Part shown: one piece after another, positions 43,331 to 55,381 of the stretch
Layout: every line of letters starts with the position of its first letter
How positions within the stretch are numbered: the stretch's first letter is position 1
Assembly: GCA_032622095.1 (NCBI GenBank)
Contig: CP136066.1
Coordinates: 59,798,609 to 59,862,608, forward strand
Source of the DNA: Siphonodentalium dalli
Taxonomy: Eukaryota; Mollusca; Scaphopoda; Gadilida; Siphonodentaliidae
Direction: 5' to 3'
Length of the DNA: 64,000 nucleotides
Translations under genes and position numbers: made by a program
Notes under the pieces: model-generated
The model's database searches: none
Told to the model about the DNA's origin: nothing
Seen by the model: the letters and a program-made list of their open reading frames with translations, nothing else

Positions 43331-43714
43331 GATTACTATTAACTACCAGTAATACAAGCTTAACTGCTATAGAGAGTGTTCTGAGAGACTAGCTGTAGTG
43401 TTGTCTTATTGAATTAGTTATTTTTAGCCACTGTTTATACCACATAGCAGTGAAGCTGTAACCCATTCATGATTCAATGGACTGTCCCATTCAGTTCTAA
43501 AAGTTTTAATTGGAATAGTCTATTATTCATTTGTAGGGATGTTCTCATTTTAATTTTCAATTAATCATTCTTCTGTTATATCTCCAGGTTTCTCCTCATT
43601 CACTTGCATGGATTTCTGTAGTTAAAGATTAACACATCTCAACATTCCTGATACTTTCATCCCATACCATGTATCATTTTATATTGGTTTATTTTGACAC
43701 ACTCTTTGCCCCTA

Positions 43715-43891
43715 CTCTCAGGTGCCTAATAATCGTGAAGGCCTAATAATAGTGATGTGTGCTAATTTAGGCTGAAATTAATAATAGTGATTGCAATTTC
43801 ACTCTATGTCTCAATTCCAAATAATAGTGATCGTTGGGAATTTTCTCCAAAATTAATAATCGTGCTGACACTATTATGTGACACCTGAGGG
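43715..43891. mobile_element. 177-bp TA-flanked MITE candidate (unit 3 copy)
   Basis: Same length as 18602-18778. Ends CTCTCAGGTGCC / GACACCTGAGGG are better matched than in unit 2. TA at 43713-43714 and 43892-43893. Confidence 0.55.
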
Positions 43892-43914
43892 TATTGATTA
43901 ATTTATTTTGATTT

Positions 43915-44300
43915 TTATGTGTACCTATACCATAGAAGAATGGTACACATATTGTCGACGTCCGGGTGGACCACTTGTCGTCCGTCCGTCTGTCGGTAGA
44001 CACTTTACGCGTGGTACGATAACTCAAACATATGTTTTATTCGATTGGAACCAAATTTTGTATATTTGTTTCTCAGCCCAAAATACAGATCGAGTTAAAA
44101 TATGAGTTTGATCCAAGTTGTGTTTTATTGAGTTATGGCCCTTCTTCAACTTAGAATACACGCATGCTGCAACAACTAAAAAAGTATATATCTGAAATCA
44201 AATTTGGTATGTCAATTTCTGCGTCCAAAATACAGATAGTATTCGAATATGTGTTTGATCCGATTTTTTAAACAAGAGTTATGGGCCTATTTAAAAAAAA
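43915..44300. repeat. Family 2 dispersed repeat, unit 3 copy 2
   Basis: Starts with an intact hairpin (TGTGTACC...GGTACACA), then CCGTCCGTCTGTCGG and GGAACCAAATTTTGTATATT units. Counterpart of 18805-19175. Confidence 0.65.
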
Positions 44301-44708
44301 ATTGTTCTAATCTTTGAAGATTAATAATGAATGTTATGGATTTTAGATTCCAAGCTGAAAATAGCTGATCACTATCGCCAAGGTATGGATTAAACATCTG
44401 CCGATCGTGATCGGCCTCTCGTTTATCTACCAATGTTATCAAGCCCCAATAGGCAATAGGCCTGTATATACATGTATGTAAATGAATCCATCAAATGCAC
44501 GACAATGTAGATAATTTATCATTGGAAAAACCCAGGGATTTACAATTCCTATTAATAACGCAATAATGACGTCGCATGACTGAAATTGTTATTAACCCTT
44601 CTTGCCTATTTATAGCACAATCCAGTAGATATCGTGATTTATCAACTTCTTTTCCATAAGATTTAGTATATGACTTTTAGAAGAACGTTTATGATCATAT
44701 AATAATAT

Positions 44709-44854
44709 ACAATTATCGCATTGTTTCGAGGTTGACATGAGGAATTGTCAACCCGAGGATGTCAATATTCACCAAGGCCGTAGGCCTTGGTGAATATTGA
44801 CTTCAAAGGGCTGACAATTCGTCGTGTCAACCTCGAAACAATGATATAATTGTA
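44709..44854. repeat. 146-bp foldback palindrome, intact in unit 3
   Basis: Outer arms ACAATTAT.GCATTGTTTC / GAAACAATGATATAATTGT, middle arms with GAGGTTGACA / TGTCAACCTC, inner arms GTCAATATTCACCAAGGCC / GGCCTTGGTGAATATTGAC around GTA. Unit 2 (19567-19640) keeps only the left half. Confidence 0.8.
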
Positions 44855-46717
44855 TAATGTGTTACGTCACGTGTAAGATGTGGCTGTCCAATCACGTTAC
44901 GCATAGCTTTGCAACTAGCCAATCAAAATTGCTTATGCATAACTCAATTAATGATCATTTAATAATGTAAGTTATCCAATATAGCGTCCGGTTACCGACC
45001 TTTATTTACATTAAATATATGTTAGTTGTTGCCTGTGCTGTAAAACGGTCTATCGTATATTGCATTTGTTCATTGTGTTGGTGAGAGTGGTGGGGCACTA
45101 AATGTGCCACTGTTCAGGGAAGTAACTGCAGTATTTCGACGACAAAGCAAATGTCCATGCAACTCGTCAGAATACCCTCAATCTGAAGTTGTAGTATGGC
45201 GTACTCGGTATTACAAACTGTTCTGATTTAATTTTTAACGTTTATATCTTTGACATATAATGTGTCGCCCCTGTCTTCCTTGTCGCTACACCCCTGCACG
45301 TGTTTGCTTGTTGTGAGTAAACATGGAATCACAGCCCATATTAGTAATGCTCACGGCGGCGAACACATTATTATTTGAATGATCGGGAGTGCATAATTGA
45401 TCAATCAAGGTGTGCTCCGCGAATACATTGCATATGCCTATTGTAATCACGAGACAGTTTTTGGAGAACAGACGACGACTTAAAGACATATTATGGACTT
45501 GTTCTGGTATGAGAAACTGATGAGTTAGTATTCAGGCACAATGCCAATAGGAGGAGTGTAACATTCTACTAAACAGTCGAAAATATCAAGCAATCGATGG
45601 TACCACTCCATAGAAAACATCGTCAGAAATGCGCAGAATTGTAAATAGTTACATGTACATCTCGATTCGGGACGCAACTATCGGCGATAAACTAGCGAAA
45701 ACGATTTCGTCATCGAGAGTCACTGTATTGAATTAATATATAAGAATGTGGTATGTGTTGTCAATTTGGATATAATATTTCTAAAAAACTACTTTTAGCA
45801 AGATTATTCTCCATTTATATCTGATTACCCTACCTGAGTGTTTCACACTACTTTAAAGATCTTTACAGTAAATAAAGGTCGGTCACCGGAGCTCATTAGA
45901 TAACTTCCATTGGTAGAGGGCTGATTTGTGTGTTATAAATTGTCGAAAGAAGTAGATTTGTAAAGTAACTTGCAGTACCCTTATATAAACAAAGCAAATG
46001 AGAAACACTTGGACTTGTTTACGACCTTTGCCCTGATATGATCAGCAAATAACCGCAATGGCGTCCTGTTCTCAAAGGAGATGGGCCAATCAGATCGGGA
46101 CTGCCATTCTAGTCTTTTTATATCCGTTGTCAAAATGTATTCATCCTCGTCGAGTATAATAGTTTGACAGAATTGTAAATAATCTGGTCGGGGTGACCGC
46201 GCACAAAGGGGAATACCCTTTTGGTTTGTCATATAATTTTGATAAAGCCAAGACATATTGTGCTTTATGTCTTATTGTCGTGTTCTTTGTGTTGTATTGA
46301 CGATATATCTCAGAGTTTCTGCGTATATATAGCTTTATTATGAAGTGATTATCTCGGTAAGGACGTTGGGTCGGGTATATTTACAAACGATTTAAATAAT
46401 CAAGAACTAGGTGTTGCGTTAGAGATAGTTGGTTCTTATAGAGTAGTATATAACGATTGATCTTCAAGTAACCAAAGATATACAGCGTGGGATCGTACTC
46501 CAGCTTAAAACAACGCTAGGAACATAATCTCTATTTCGTTAGGAATTTCCTTCTTTACTTTTGGTTTGTGTTTTAACCAAAGTGATTCTCCTGTGTCGAG
46601 GTATGTTGCACTGTTAAAACTTGCGGGATATATGTTGAAGATATACCAGGACTATACATGGTGTTATAATATTCCGTAATATACATGTAAGGAACTGTAA
46701 ACAACCCTGAATCGACG
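44855..46717. other. Upstream flank of TLR copy 3
   Basis: Near-identical to 19635-21500. Candidate TATA box TATATAA at 46447-46453. No separate gene is supported; the antisense 91-codon frame at 45981-46256 differs from its unit 2 copy by one residue only because the DNA is so similar. Confidence 0.5.
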
Positions 46718-49120
46718 ATGGATACAAACTTTCGTTTTAAATTTTGTAATGATGGAAGTCCTTTTATTTCTTCGTTTGTCGTCATGTTCTTTGCTGTTCT
46801 TTTCCCACATGAGACATGGTCATCGCTATCCTGTTCCGAACAGTGTGTCTGTAACCAGATTTCTGGCAAGCTTTTGGTAAATTGCGAAAAACATGTAACT
46901 GGATCGATTACATCCATTGAAGTGCCTGCCGGGATACACGCTGTATATGTATTTCTCGGCCCGAGATACGAGGCTGGTAGTAATGTTGATAATTTGTTCA
47001 ATGATACTTCCTGGGAGTCAGTTGAAGATTTTGGACTGTATCCTACGTGGCAAGCAACCCTACGTATTAATGGTAAGACATTCCAACGCCTCACCAACGT
47101 ACGGCGAGCAACAATTGCTCATGTTAATCCACTATTATGGGAACGGAACGCATTGCAACATTTTAATAAGCTCGAAGAACTTAACGTTAGCAATAGTGAT
47201 GATCTGCGATTCGATGACGCTGCGGATCTTCTTCAACATATATACCACACCCCTCTGGTTCACTTGAACCTGAGTATGACAAACAGGTGGAGAGGATCAC
47301 TAGCAGCCACTGTCGTCAGTTTGAAATTCTTACAGACTTTAATGGAATTTAGTTTGAAAGTATTGGATATATCCCGCACTGGAACACTCTTGATAAACAA
47401 GGCTTATGTACATGTAGCTCAGGATTATGGCAATCGTTCTATATTTCACAGCTTGGAAGTTCTGTACTTATCGGATGTATACATAACAACATACGGAGGG
47501 GATTCTAGTTGGAAAAGTATTGAGGTGTTCGGAGATTATCCTTCTCTGAAGAAGTTAGTATCCAGGCAGATTAGAATGTCCAGATATATGCTAGAATCGG
47601 ATAAAAGTTGTCAAGAAGAAAGCCGTTGGAAGTCGTGCGACGGTAATATCATATCATTTCCTGAAAATTTAACTGAAATCATAATTGAAGATAATACTTT
47701 AATACCACCGTGCTTTTTACATTATCCGTGTCCAGCATGGAGTCCGTATAATTCCATAGAAATGATTTCTCTGAAGAACACAGGAATAGAACGGTTTGAA
47801 CTGGAACTATTTCGAATGTTTATCAAATTGCGAGAATTAGATGTCAGAAATAATAACATAACATATTTCACACCAACTGTATTTAAAAATCTGGAACATC
47901 TGAGGGTCGTTAAGCTTGGAGGAAATCAGATCGGAACAAGCCCAAACTTTCCCTTGGTCGAAATTTTTTCATATACGGAAAACCTTGAATTTATTGACAT
48001 CTCACGCAACCATCTAAAAAGTGTACCCAGCGACATGTTCATGAATAACGCCCAATTGCGCGTGATTGATCTTTCCAGCAATGAACTGGGCGAGTTCACT
48101 CTGAAGATTAGTTACATGATAAATCTAGAGTTACTGGACTTGAAAAACAATCATATAAAGTTTATCGCCGACAATTCTTTGAAAGATATAAATGCACTCT
48201 TGTTTCTTGAGAGGAATCGTAGTTTCGTGAATTTACTTCGAAATTCGTTTGTTTGTTCGTGTGAACACTTAGAATTCATTGGCCAACTTAAGAACATCAA
48301 AGGTGCACTCGTTGATCCAGAAACTTATGAATGTGACATGAATTCGGAACATCGGAAGCTCCTTGAGGTACACCAAGATGATATCCAGTTTCTGTGTTAT
48401 GCTCTTTTGCTTAAAATATCTCTATCGTGTGCTGGTGCGGTACTTGTCGGTATCATAGTTGGTGTCGTTTGTTACAAGAAAGGGCTGCTATATTTGAAAT
48501 TGAAAGTGAAGTTCCGATTTTGGCGATACAGGAACAAGCGAGTGGACGCAACAGATAGGGTCTTCGTTGCTTATTGTGCAAAAGACAAAGACTTCGCGTT
48601 AAAACTGTTTAATAAGCTCAACCCTGGCCTTCAACAGTTGATTCAGACGGAGGGGGACGTACTCTATATAAACGATAAACATTTAAAAGTTCCGGGCTAC
48701 ATTGACGAGGAGATTGTAAAAGGAATTCGATCTTGTCGGTGCACCATACCGATTATAAGTGAAAACTTTGTTAAAAGCACATGGGCCAATTTAGAAACTT
48801 CTTTCACTTGGGCAGAAAAGAAGCCGATTTTACCAGTTTTCTTGGATAAGATGAAGCAGAGAGATCTTCCAGGCGTGTTGGGTTACTATTACGACAAAAA
48901 GACGAGATTACTGTACACTGGCGACGCGGCAAAAGATGAAATGTTTTGGCAGACGCTTTTGGTGGGAATAGCAGACGTGTTAAATAAACGACGGGAGTTA
49001 GACGTATTAACGAGATGCCGGGATACCGATGCTGTTGTGCCAACTGATTCTTGCCGAGTCCTGGAAAGAACTGATGTTGAGCAAATATCGGAAATGGAAA
49101 TGATCGAATCGCGTGTATAA
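46718..49120 (+). CDS. Toll-like receptor, copy 3
   Basis: Intact, 800 residues, same layout as copy 2: signal peptide, LRRNT, leucine-rich repeats, LRRCT, one membrane helix, TIR, acidic tail. Differences from copy 2 by residue: D77Y, P139L, G297S, Q348E, I390K, L394H, A420T, N434K, I440M, H466Y, Y482F and F592Y. The first eleven are extracellular, the last is juxtamembrane, and the TIR domain is identical. At 297, 390, 394, 420, 434, 440 and 482 copy 3 has the copy 1 residue. The TAA right after the upstream ATG is preserved, fixing the start. Being intact with an intact promoter-side flank, it is probably expressed. Confidence 0.95.
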   Translation: MDTNFRFKFCNDGSPFISSFVVMFFAVLFPHETWSSLSCSEQCVCNQISGKLLVNCEKHVTGSITSIEVPAGIHAVYVFLGPRYEAGSNVDNLFNDTSWESVEDFGLYPTWQATLRINGKTFQRLTNVRRATIAHVNPLLWERNALQHFNKLEELNVSNSDDLRFDDAADLLQHIYHTPLVHLNLSMTNRWRGSLAATVVSLKFLQTLMEFSLKVLDISRTGTLLINKAYVHVAQDYGNRSIFHSLEVLYLSDVYITTYGGDSSWKSIEVFGDYPSLKKLVSRQIRMSRYMLESDKSCQEESRWKSCDGNIISFPENLTEIIIEDNTLIPPCFLHYPCPAWSPYNSIEMISLKNTGIERFELELFRMFIKLRELDVRNNNITYFTPTVFKNLEHLRVVKLGGNQIGTSPNFPLVEIFSYTENLEFIDISRNHLKSVPSDMFMNNAQLRVIDLSSNELGEFTLKISYMINLELLDLKNNHIKFIADNSLKDINALLFLERNRSFVNLLRNSFVCSCEHLEFIGQLKNIKGALVDPETYECDMNSEHRKLLEVHQDDIQFLCYALLLKISLSCAGAVLVGIIVGVVCYKKGLLYLKLKVKFRFWRYRNKRVDATDRVFVAYCAKDKDFALKLFNKLNPGLQQLIQTEGDVLYINDKHLKVPGYIDEEIVKGIRSCRCTIPIISENFVKSTWANLETSFTWAEKKPILPVFLDKMKQRDLPGVLGYYYDKKTRLLYTGDAAKDEMFWQTLLVGIADVLNKRRELDVLTRCRDTDAVVPTDSCRVLERTDVEQISEMEMIESRV

Positions 49121-50967
49121 GTATTGTGCATTTATATATTATACTATAACGAGTGACCAGATGCCTGGTGACAGGTGAAGTTTTGGGATATCTCACCACC
49201 AAGTTGGCACCAACTTTACAACAGTTTAAAATTTCAGCAGTTGTGGGATAGGTAGAATAGTTCTGATATAATTTAATTTTCTATTTAAATCTTAAGAACA
49301 AAAGTTAAATATTGTCCTACTTTAAGCTACCGTCGGTAAAATTTGAGGTCTGATATACACATGGCCACCAATTAGGACAACCGAGGCATATACATGTAGT
49401 AGTGCCGTACCAGACAGAAATTTAGCAAATGTTGAAAATTTGGATATACCATGTAGATGGAAAATTTAAAATTTCTTACCAAGTACGGGGTGCAAATGGA
49501 ATTTCTGGATTTCGTGCTTGTGTCAATGGGTGCACTGCATTTGTAAATTCTAACCTGGACACCAAACGGAGTCCCCCGATTGTGTCACCCACCCCCTCTC
49601 TTTGGTATACGCGGGATTCAGATCATATTTAGGCAGCACACTGGATTCATACCCCGCTGTTAGCCGTTATACAGGATTTCTACCCCTCTTATGAATGGTA
49701 ATCGGGATTCTAATAAAAGTATAGCATATATGCAACTTTGCTGGCGACACATTTTGAGCCTTTTTTTTTTTCAATTTATTTTTTGGATCTCGTTCCCGGT
49801 TAAGTGATAGAAGTGTGAAGTATATGTCCTTCGTCACATATATTTGGTTAACCGTGTTGTGCATGATCCCCATCATGTCGTCAAAACTGATAAAGACGTA
49901 GATAGAGAGGACCTATTGGAAGCTAGTATATGCAGCTCAGTAATAATTACTAAATAAATACTCCTCTATCTTATATAGAAGGTATTTGATAACATAATGG
50001 TACACCTCAATCTATAATTTGGGAGAGAGATACAATACAGTATCATGTTCCAAATTCTTTTTCATAGACTCATAAAAAGACTTAAAGTCTTCGAATTTGA
50101 CTTGGTGATTGCCTATGTATCTGGACTGCGTTCCATGCAGGGACCAACAAAATGATAAATACATGGCATTTTTATATTATACATGGGATCTGTATGATTA
50201 GGAAAGACTTGTTGGTGGATGAGAAAAATGGTCCATTTTCAGCACTTATAAAGAGCGTTCGATGATATTTCTGCATGATAATGTTAAATAAAGAGCGTTC
50301 ACATGCGGACAGGAACTGAAATATTTAATACATTTCTGTCACTTTGGTAAGTCTTGAGAACTATATAATATAGTGTTCGTAGAACAAGTTTCTCTCGTAT
50401 GTATTGACCTACTTTGATCACCAGAATGTGACAAACACAAAGAATCATATATAGATGTATATTGGTCAAAGTTAAGGGCTAAATATTACGGGTTATTTAA
50501 ATATAAAATGACCCAACAGCTTAGCCGATCCAATATAAATTTTGTACATTATTTTTTCTCTCAATATTGATGTTATATTTTTTTCTACACATTGTCTTAT
50601 GTCGAATCATTTCTTATTTTTAAATAACAAATTTCTGAACTTAGAAAAACTTTCTTGAAACAAACTGAACAAATTAAAAAAAAAATCTTTTATTTGAAAG
50701 AAAAAAAAAAATTCTTATTAAGAAAATGATTTCTCAAATGAGAGATTTATTTCTTAATTCTTTCTGGTTTCAAGATTAAATCTATCATATTTGAGAAAAC
50801 TATCTCCTGTCTGATGGTATTTTCTTAAATGTTCTTAACGTAGCAGACTTGAGTGGAATATTTTCTAAAAACATGATTTATTTTCTTAATATTTATTGTT
50901 TCAAGTAATTGTTTTCTTATTAAGAAATTATTTTTGGCAGTGTGCACTCCACTGATATATATGGGGT
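49121..50967 (+). other. 3' flank of TLR copy 3
   Basis: Matches 23904-25825. AATAAA at 49712-49717 is the candidate poly(A) signal. Only one of the two AT-rich palindromes of units 1 and 2 remains (near 50680-50760), so one was lost or the pair collapsed. No other gene. Confidence 0.55.
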
Positions 50968-52374
50968 GGATTTTACTTTGTAAATCCGAGTATCTCAATC
51001 ATGTGTGGCATCTCATCTTGTATTGCCCTGCCTTCAACAGTATCCTTAACACATTTTGCCATTCCATGTTATTTAAAGCTTGAGGCTCTAAACTCGGACG
51101 AATTACTTGCTGTCTTCCTGAGTTCCCTGCCAATTGATTTGCCTGATGAAGTAGCAGATATTTCTGAATTTACACGCACATTTGTGTTGCATACAGCAAA
51201 ACTTTGGAGGCTATATGAATCATGCTCTCAAACGCCTTGTCGACATTGGGCCGTTATCTGAATGAACGATTTAATGATTATTTGTTATGCAAATCGTGTA
51301 TCACTTGATTTATTCACACCATTATTGTGCATTTATATAGTATTCGTATACAATGTATCGCCTGTCCATACAGGTTACAAACACCTAATTATTTCCCATA
51401 GGCGACAGTGTTAACTAGAAGTCCCACCGGCCATGGTTTAAGTCTATTTGAACTTCAAGTGGTTAATTTTCCCTTAGAACGTCATCCGTTGCACCAGTAT
51501 GTGACGTCAAATGCGCCCTTTTCGGTATTGTTTTCAAACGATAATCTTGCATTTCCACAACTACCCCATTTACTGCACAAAAATCAGCAGCATAAAAATA
51601 CCCAGACCCCTTCCCATAACATCGGGACCCCACCAGGCTCTTCCTGGACATCCAAACATGCATGATCGCCATATTTACGTAGGCTATGATGTTATGTTCC
51701 CGCTTAGGGATATTTCCCTCAATGATAATCAACCAATCAGCAGCCAGATTTTTGTTTATGCTGACTCTAGTTTCCCTACACAAATTCAAGAAGCGCAACT
51801 CTATATAATTAGTTGCTTGTAACCTACAATCAACGGCGCCCCCTCGTTATTGCATCTAAAATGATAATTTTGCAGCAACGTGTTCGTGATCAGGCATTTT
51901 TGGTTATTTCCATGGTCGTCGATTTTTCAATATTCGACTTCTCCGTATATAACACGCGGTAATTACCATCTTTGGACTCCGTGGGCAAATTATTTTCATA
52001 TCGATTCAATTTGTTGTCTAATAAACGCTATTGTACAGCTTTTTATCCCATTGACACTTTGGTTCCTTTGACGGTATCAACTATCAACGGTCTGGTATGA
52101 AACTCTTAGTCATTGAGTTACATATGGAAAACTAACCCCAATAGTCCGGATTTTTTGGCTGACTATATATTCTAATTCAAGGAAACATTATTCGCGAAAG
52201 ACTGTGGGGTTGTTGTCTATAATGGTGGCTCAATGTCTAACGGTTTCCATGTGAGTTGATCGGAGTTGTGTATGACGTCACCTTGATGAGTTCATTTGAC
52301 ATAATGTTGCATATATATACACTGATGTTTACTCTTTGTGTGATGCTGTGTGATGTCGTGTGCATGGCCGAGGG

Positions 52375-52705
52375 CACAGGTCCCCAGAACTAAATTTGAC
52401 CCCACCCCCTATGATACTTAATCCTATAGAAAGGTATCCACTATCCAACTTGGCCCGGCCTAATTTTTTATTATTTTTACAATGTCCACAGTCAGGTTAA
52501 AATACACCAAAATAATTTTTGTAACATAAATGCCTCATATATAGTTAGAAAGATATGTTATTACTCTTCAATTTGATGCATCCCCTGTAAAAATTGGTTA
52601 AGAAAAACTCTGGTTATGAGCACAGGTCTGACGCAAACCGACTGTAAAATTTCAGGATTAAGTATCATAGGGGGTGGGGTCAAATTTTTGTTCTGGGGAC
52701 CTGTG
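52375..52705. mobile_element. 331-bp hAT-type MITE with 8-bp duplication
   Basis: Ends CACAGGTCCCCAGAAC are inverted, with ~57-bp terminal repeats that continue through GACCCCACCCCCTATGATAC. GCCGAGGG is duplicated on both sides (52367-52374, 52706-52713). It has no coding capacity and is unrelated in sequence to the MITE at 13354. Confidence 0.85.
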
Positions 52706-52734
52706 GCCGAGGGTCTATAAATGAGGGTGTGTAT

Positions 52735-52830
52735 GCATTTGTCGTGTGAGGTTGTGGGTGATGTTGCGTGTGAGGTTGTGTGTGAGGTTGTGGGTGAGGT
52801 TGTGGGTGAGGTTGCATGTGAGGGTATGTG
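52735..52830. repeat. GTGAGGTTGTGG-type short tandem repeat
   Basis: About eight imperfect copies of a 10-12 bp TGTGAGGTTG word directly after the MITE. Frames on the reverse strand read Thr/Ser-rich repeats and are artefacts. Confidence 0.7.
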
Positions 52831-53454
52831 AGTTCGTGCGCGACTGAATGCTAGGTGAGGGAGTGCGCGTGTGTCTGTTTCTATTGTCAAATCTTAGATT
52901 CCCATATCTTTGATGAAACTTACTTGCATGTGTAGTACGTCTCGGTCAGCTGCATCTGAATGCCTGTCAGCCGTGTTTCTTCCTGTCTGCACGTTTATCT
53001 GTCAGCATGCATGTATGTCTAGATACGTATGTGACTGTCTGCCTGTCTGTCTGTATGTCTATTTCGCGTGTATGCTTGTCCATAAAGTCGTCTAGGCCTA
53101 GGTGTGTCTGGACGTGTTTACGTGTACGCTTGTGCGCGGCTGTGTGGTTGTATGTGTCTGAGACTCAGTGTGTGTGCGTGTAACTGTGTGCGTAATCGCT
53201 CTTTATATTGTGTTGTCATATTCTTTAAATGTACATATATTCCACTGTCATTTTTGTATTAGATTTGTTTGTAACTATGTTACTTAAATATAACTCTCCG
53301 ATAGTGGAGGCAATAAAGGATATATATATATATATATATAGTATATTTTTTTAAACGTCTTGCTATACTCACACACATGTTCTTAAACCCCACCCCAAGC
53401 TTTAGGTAACCAATTAATGAGGTTGTCACCCACTTATTTTGGCACGTGGGATTC

Positions 53455-53848
53455 AGGTCATTTTCAGGCGATACGCAGGATTCACACCCAAAACGGGTAC
53501 ACAGGATGCATACCCCTCTGTTAACGGGTACGCAGGATTCACACCCCTCTGTTAACGGATACGCAGGATTCACACCCATCTGTTAACGTGTACGCGGGAT
53601 TCATACCCCTCTGTTAACGGGTACGCGGGATTCACACCCCTGTGTTTACGGGTACGCATGATTCACATCCCTCTGTTAACGGGTACGCTGTATTCACATC
53701 CCTCTGTTAACTGGTATACAGGACTCATACCCCTATGTTAACTGTGGTACTCGGGATTCATATGCCTAACTTAACCGGTACTCGGGATTCATATGCCCAA
53801 CTTAACCGGTATTGGGGATTCAACAACACGTCTTGTGTGCAGCTTTTA
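53455..53848. repeat. Minisatellite array 1 of unit 3 (short)
   Basis: About 11 copies of the 31-bp GGGTACGCAGGATTCACACC word, ending in CTGGTATACAGGACTCATAC and three diverged copies. It is cut at CAACAACACGTCTTGTG...CAGCTTTTAT by the next insertion. Confidence 0.85.
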
Positions 53849-53849
53849 T

Positions 53850-54280
53850 TAGATCACCTGAGACGAAGTCTCCGGTTGAGCTATAGTCGTCACTTGTCGT
53901 CCGTCCGTCCATCCGTCGGTCAACAATTCTTTAAACATCTTCTCCTCTGGAACCATAATACCGAATGACTTCGTATTTGGTGTGGAAGTTCCCTAGGTGA
54001 TTCACATTCAGATTGAGGTCACTGGGTCAAATATTTGCGAAGCCAGGGCCATAACTCTTTCCCTCCATAGTAATTATTTTAAACATCTTCTCAAATACCA
54101 TCAGGCCAAATGGGTTCATATTTGGTATGAAGGATCCTTGGATGACTGGGGTTCAGATTTGTTCAAATGAGGTCACTGGGTCAAATGTGGGCGGGGCCAG
54201 GGACACAACTCTAAAAAATGTTTTAGGTTGAACTCCTTGTTCAATTTAAAGTCATTAGCTTCACTCCCGGTGGGCATATA
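53850..54280. repeat. Family 3 dispersed repeat, third copy
   Basis: Begins GATCACCTGAGACGAAGTCT, then CCGTCCGTCCATCCGTC, then two units with GGGCCATAACTCTTTCCCTC and TTTGTTCAAATGAGGTCACT. Confidence 0.7.
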
Positions 54281-55381
54281 TTTGATGTCAGACAGAACTG
54301 TGCCCGATATACCACAAGAAAGGTCATAAAAAACTAGAAAGAAAACCCCAATGTGGCATATTATTAGTGCGGTACTCGCCCTGTATTAAATTGTTGAAAA
54401 CTGCGATCAGAGTAAGAAATCTTCTCAGATACTAACACATTTTCGGAGCGAATCAGCGCGCGGAGTCTCATGGAATTATATTCGGAGGAAATCGGAACCA
54501 CCCGAATAACGACGATCGGCTGGCACGCACGACTGGGAGAACAGCCAAAACAAAGGCCGGCATGTCGATAACGAAAGTAGATTCAACAAAAAGAGAAAAA
54601 AATAAAAAAAAAATAATAGGGGGCCTATCATAGTTTTTGCATTCAAGTTTTCTAAGTAAAATGTCGACAATTATTTGGCAACTAACAAAGTTTTCACACT
54701 CTGTATATATATTTATATATATATGGAATTTTTGCAAATTTAGGAGAGAATGAGTACGTATTCACACTCACAGTGTGCAAAAGACGATTGGCACACCTCC
54801 GAAATTATCCAGGTTCACCAATAATAAACAAATCTGGGAATTCTGCCTTCTAATCTAACGTCAACATATTTGGCCGAATACAAGGTGAAATTATCTGCAT
54901 GCGAATTATTGACTTCTGTAAATGTAAATTATAAGCAATATTTCAATAATATTTGACATCACAATAGACCAATCGTGCTGAGCTAGATCGATTGGTCTTC
55001 CTGACACTGTTGTAAGAGATTTCTTGAATATTGAAATTTTGTTTGCTTGAAGATTTGTTCAAATTTATGATGTATATACCAGCAAAAAATTATACATTGT
55101 CTTTCATTAGTTTCAAAATTGTCTTTCATTAGTTTCAAAATGAATAAGAATAATTTTTTTACAAAAAAATGTTGTAACTTGAAAGAACAATTTAGAGTAG
55201 GCCTACTCCCTTTATCCAAGATTCAAGCTGGCTGTGAAAGAACGATCGGTCTACTTTAGCCCGATCGGGCTGTTATTGATTGATCGGTGGTTCACCCAGA
55301 CCTGTAGGATATACGCGCTATAGCATATAGATACGGCATTTCATGTATGGGATACCCATTTCACATTTATTATTCATTTAC

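Larger units (their letters stand above)
50968..53341. other. Unit-3-specific replacement (2.4 kb)
   Basis: Absent from units 1 and 2, where GGGTGGATTATTAAAATG is continuous. It contains an 86-codon frame (51001-51261) with no recognised domain, a hAT-type MITE (52375-52705), TG-rich simple sequence (about 52735-52830 and 52920-53180) and a (TA)10 run (53321-53340) at its right edge. No gene is supported. Confidence 0.6.

Noticed and set aside
51001-51261. 86-codon frame in the unit-3-specific replacement
   Set aside because: More protein-like than most short frames here but without a domain, splice context or second copy; could be a stray exon, not supportable.
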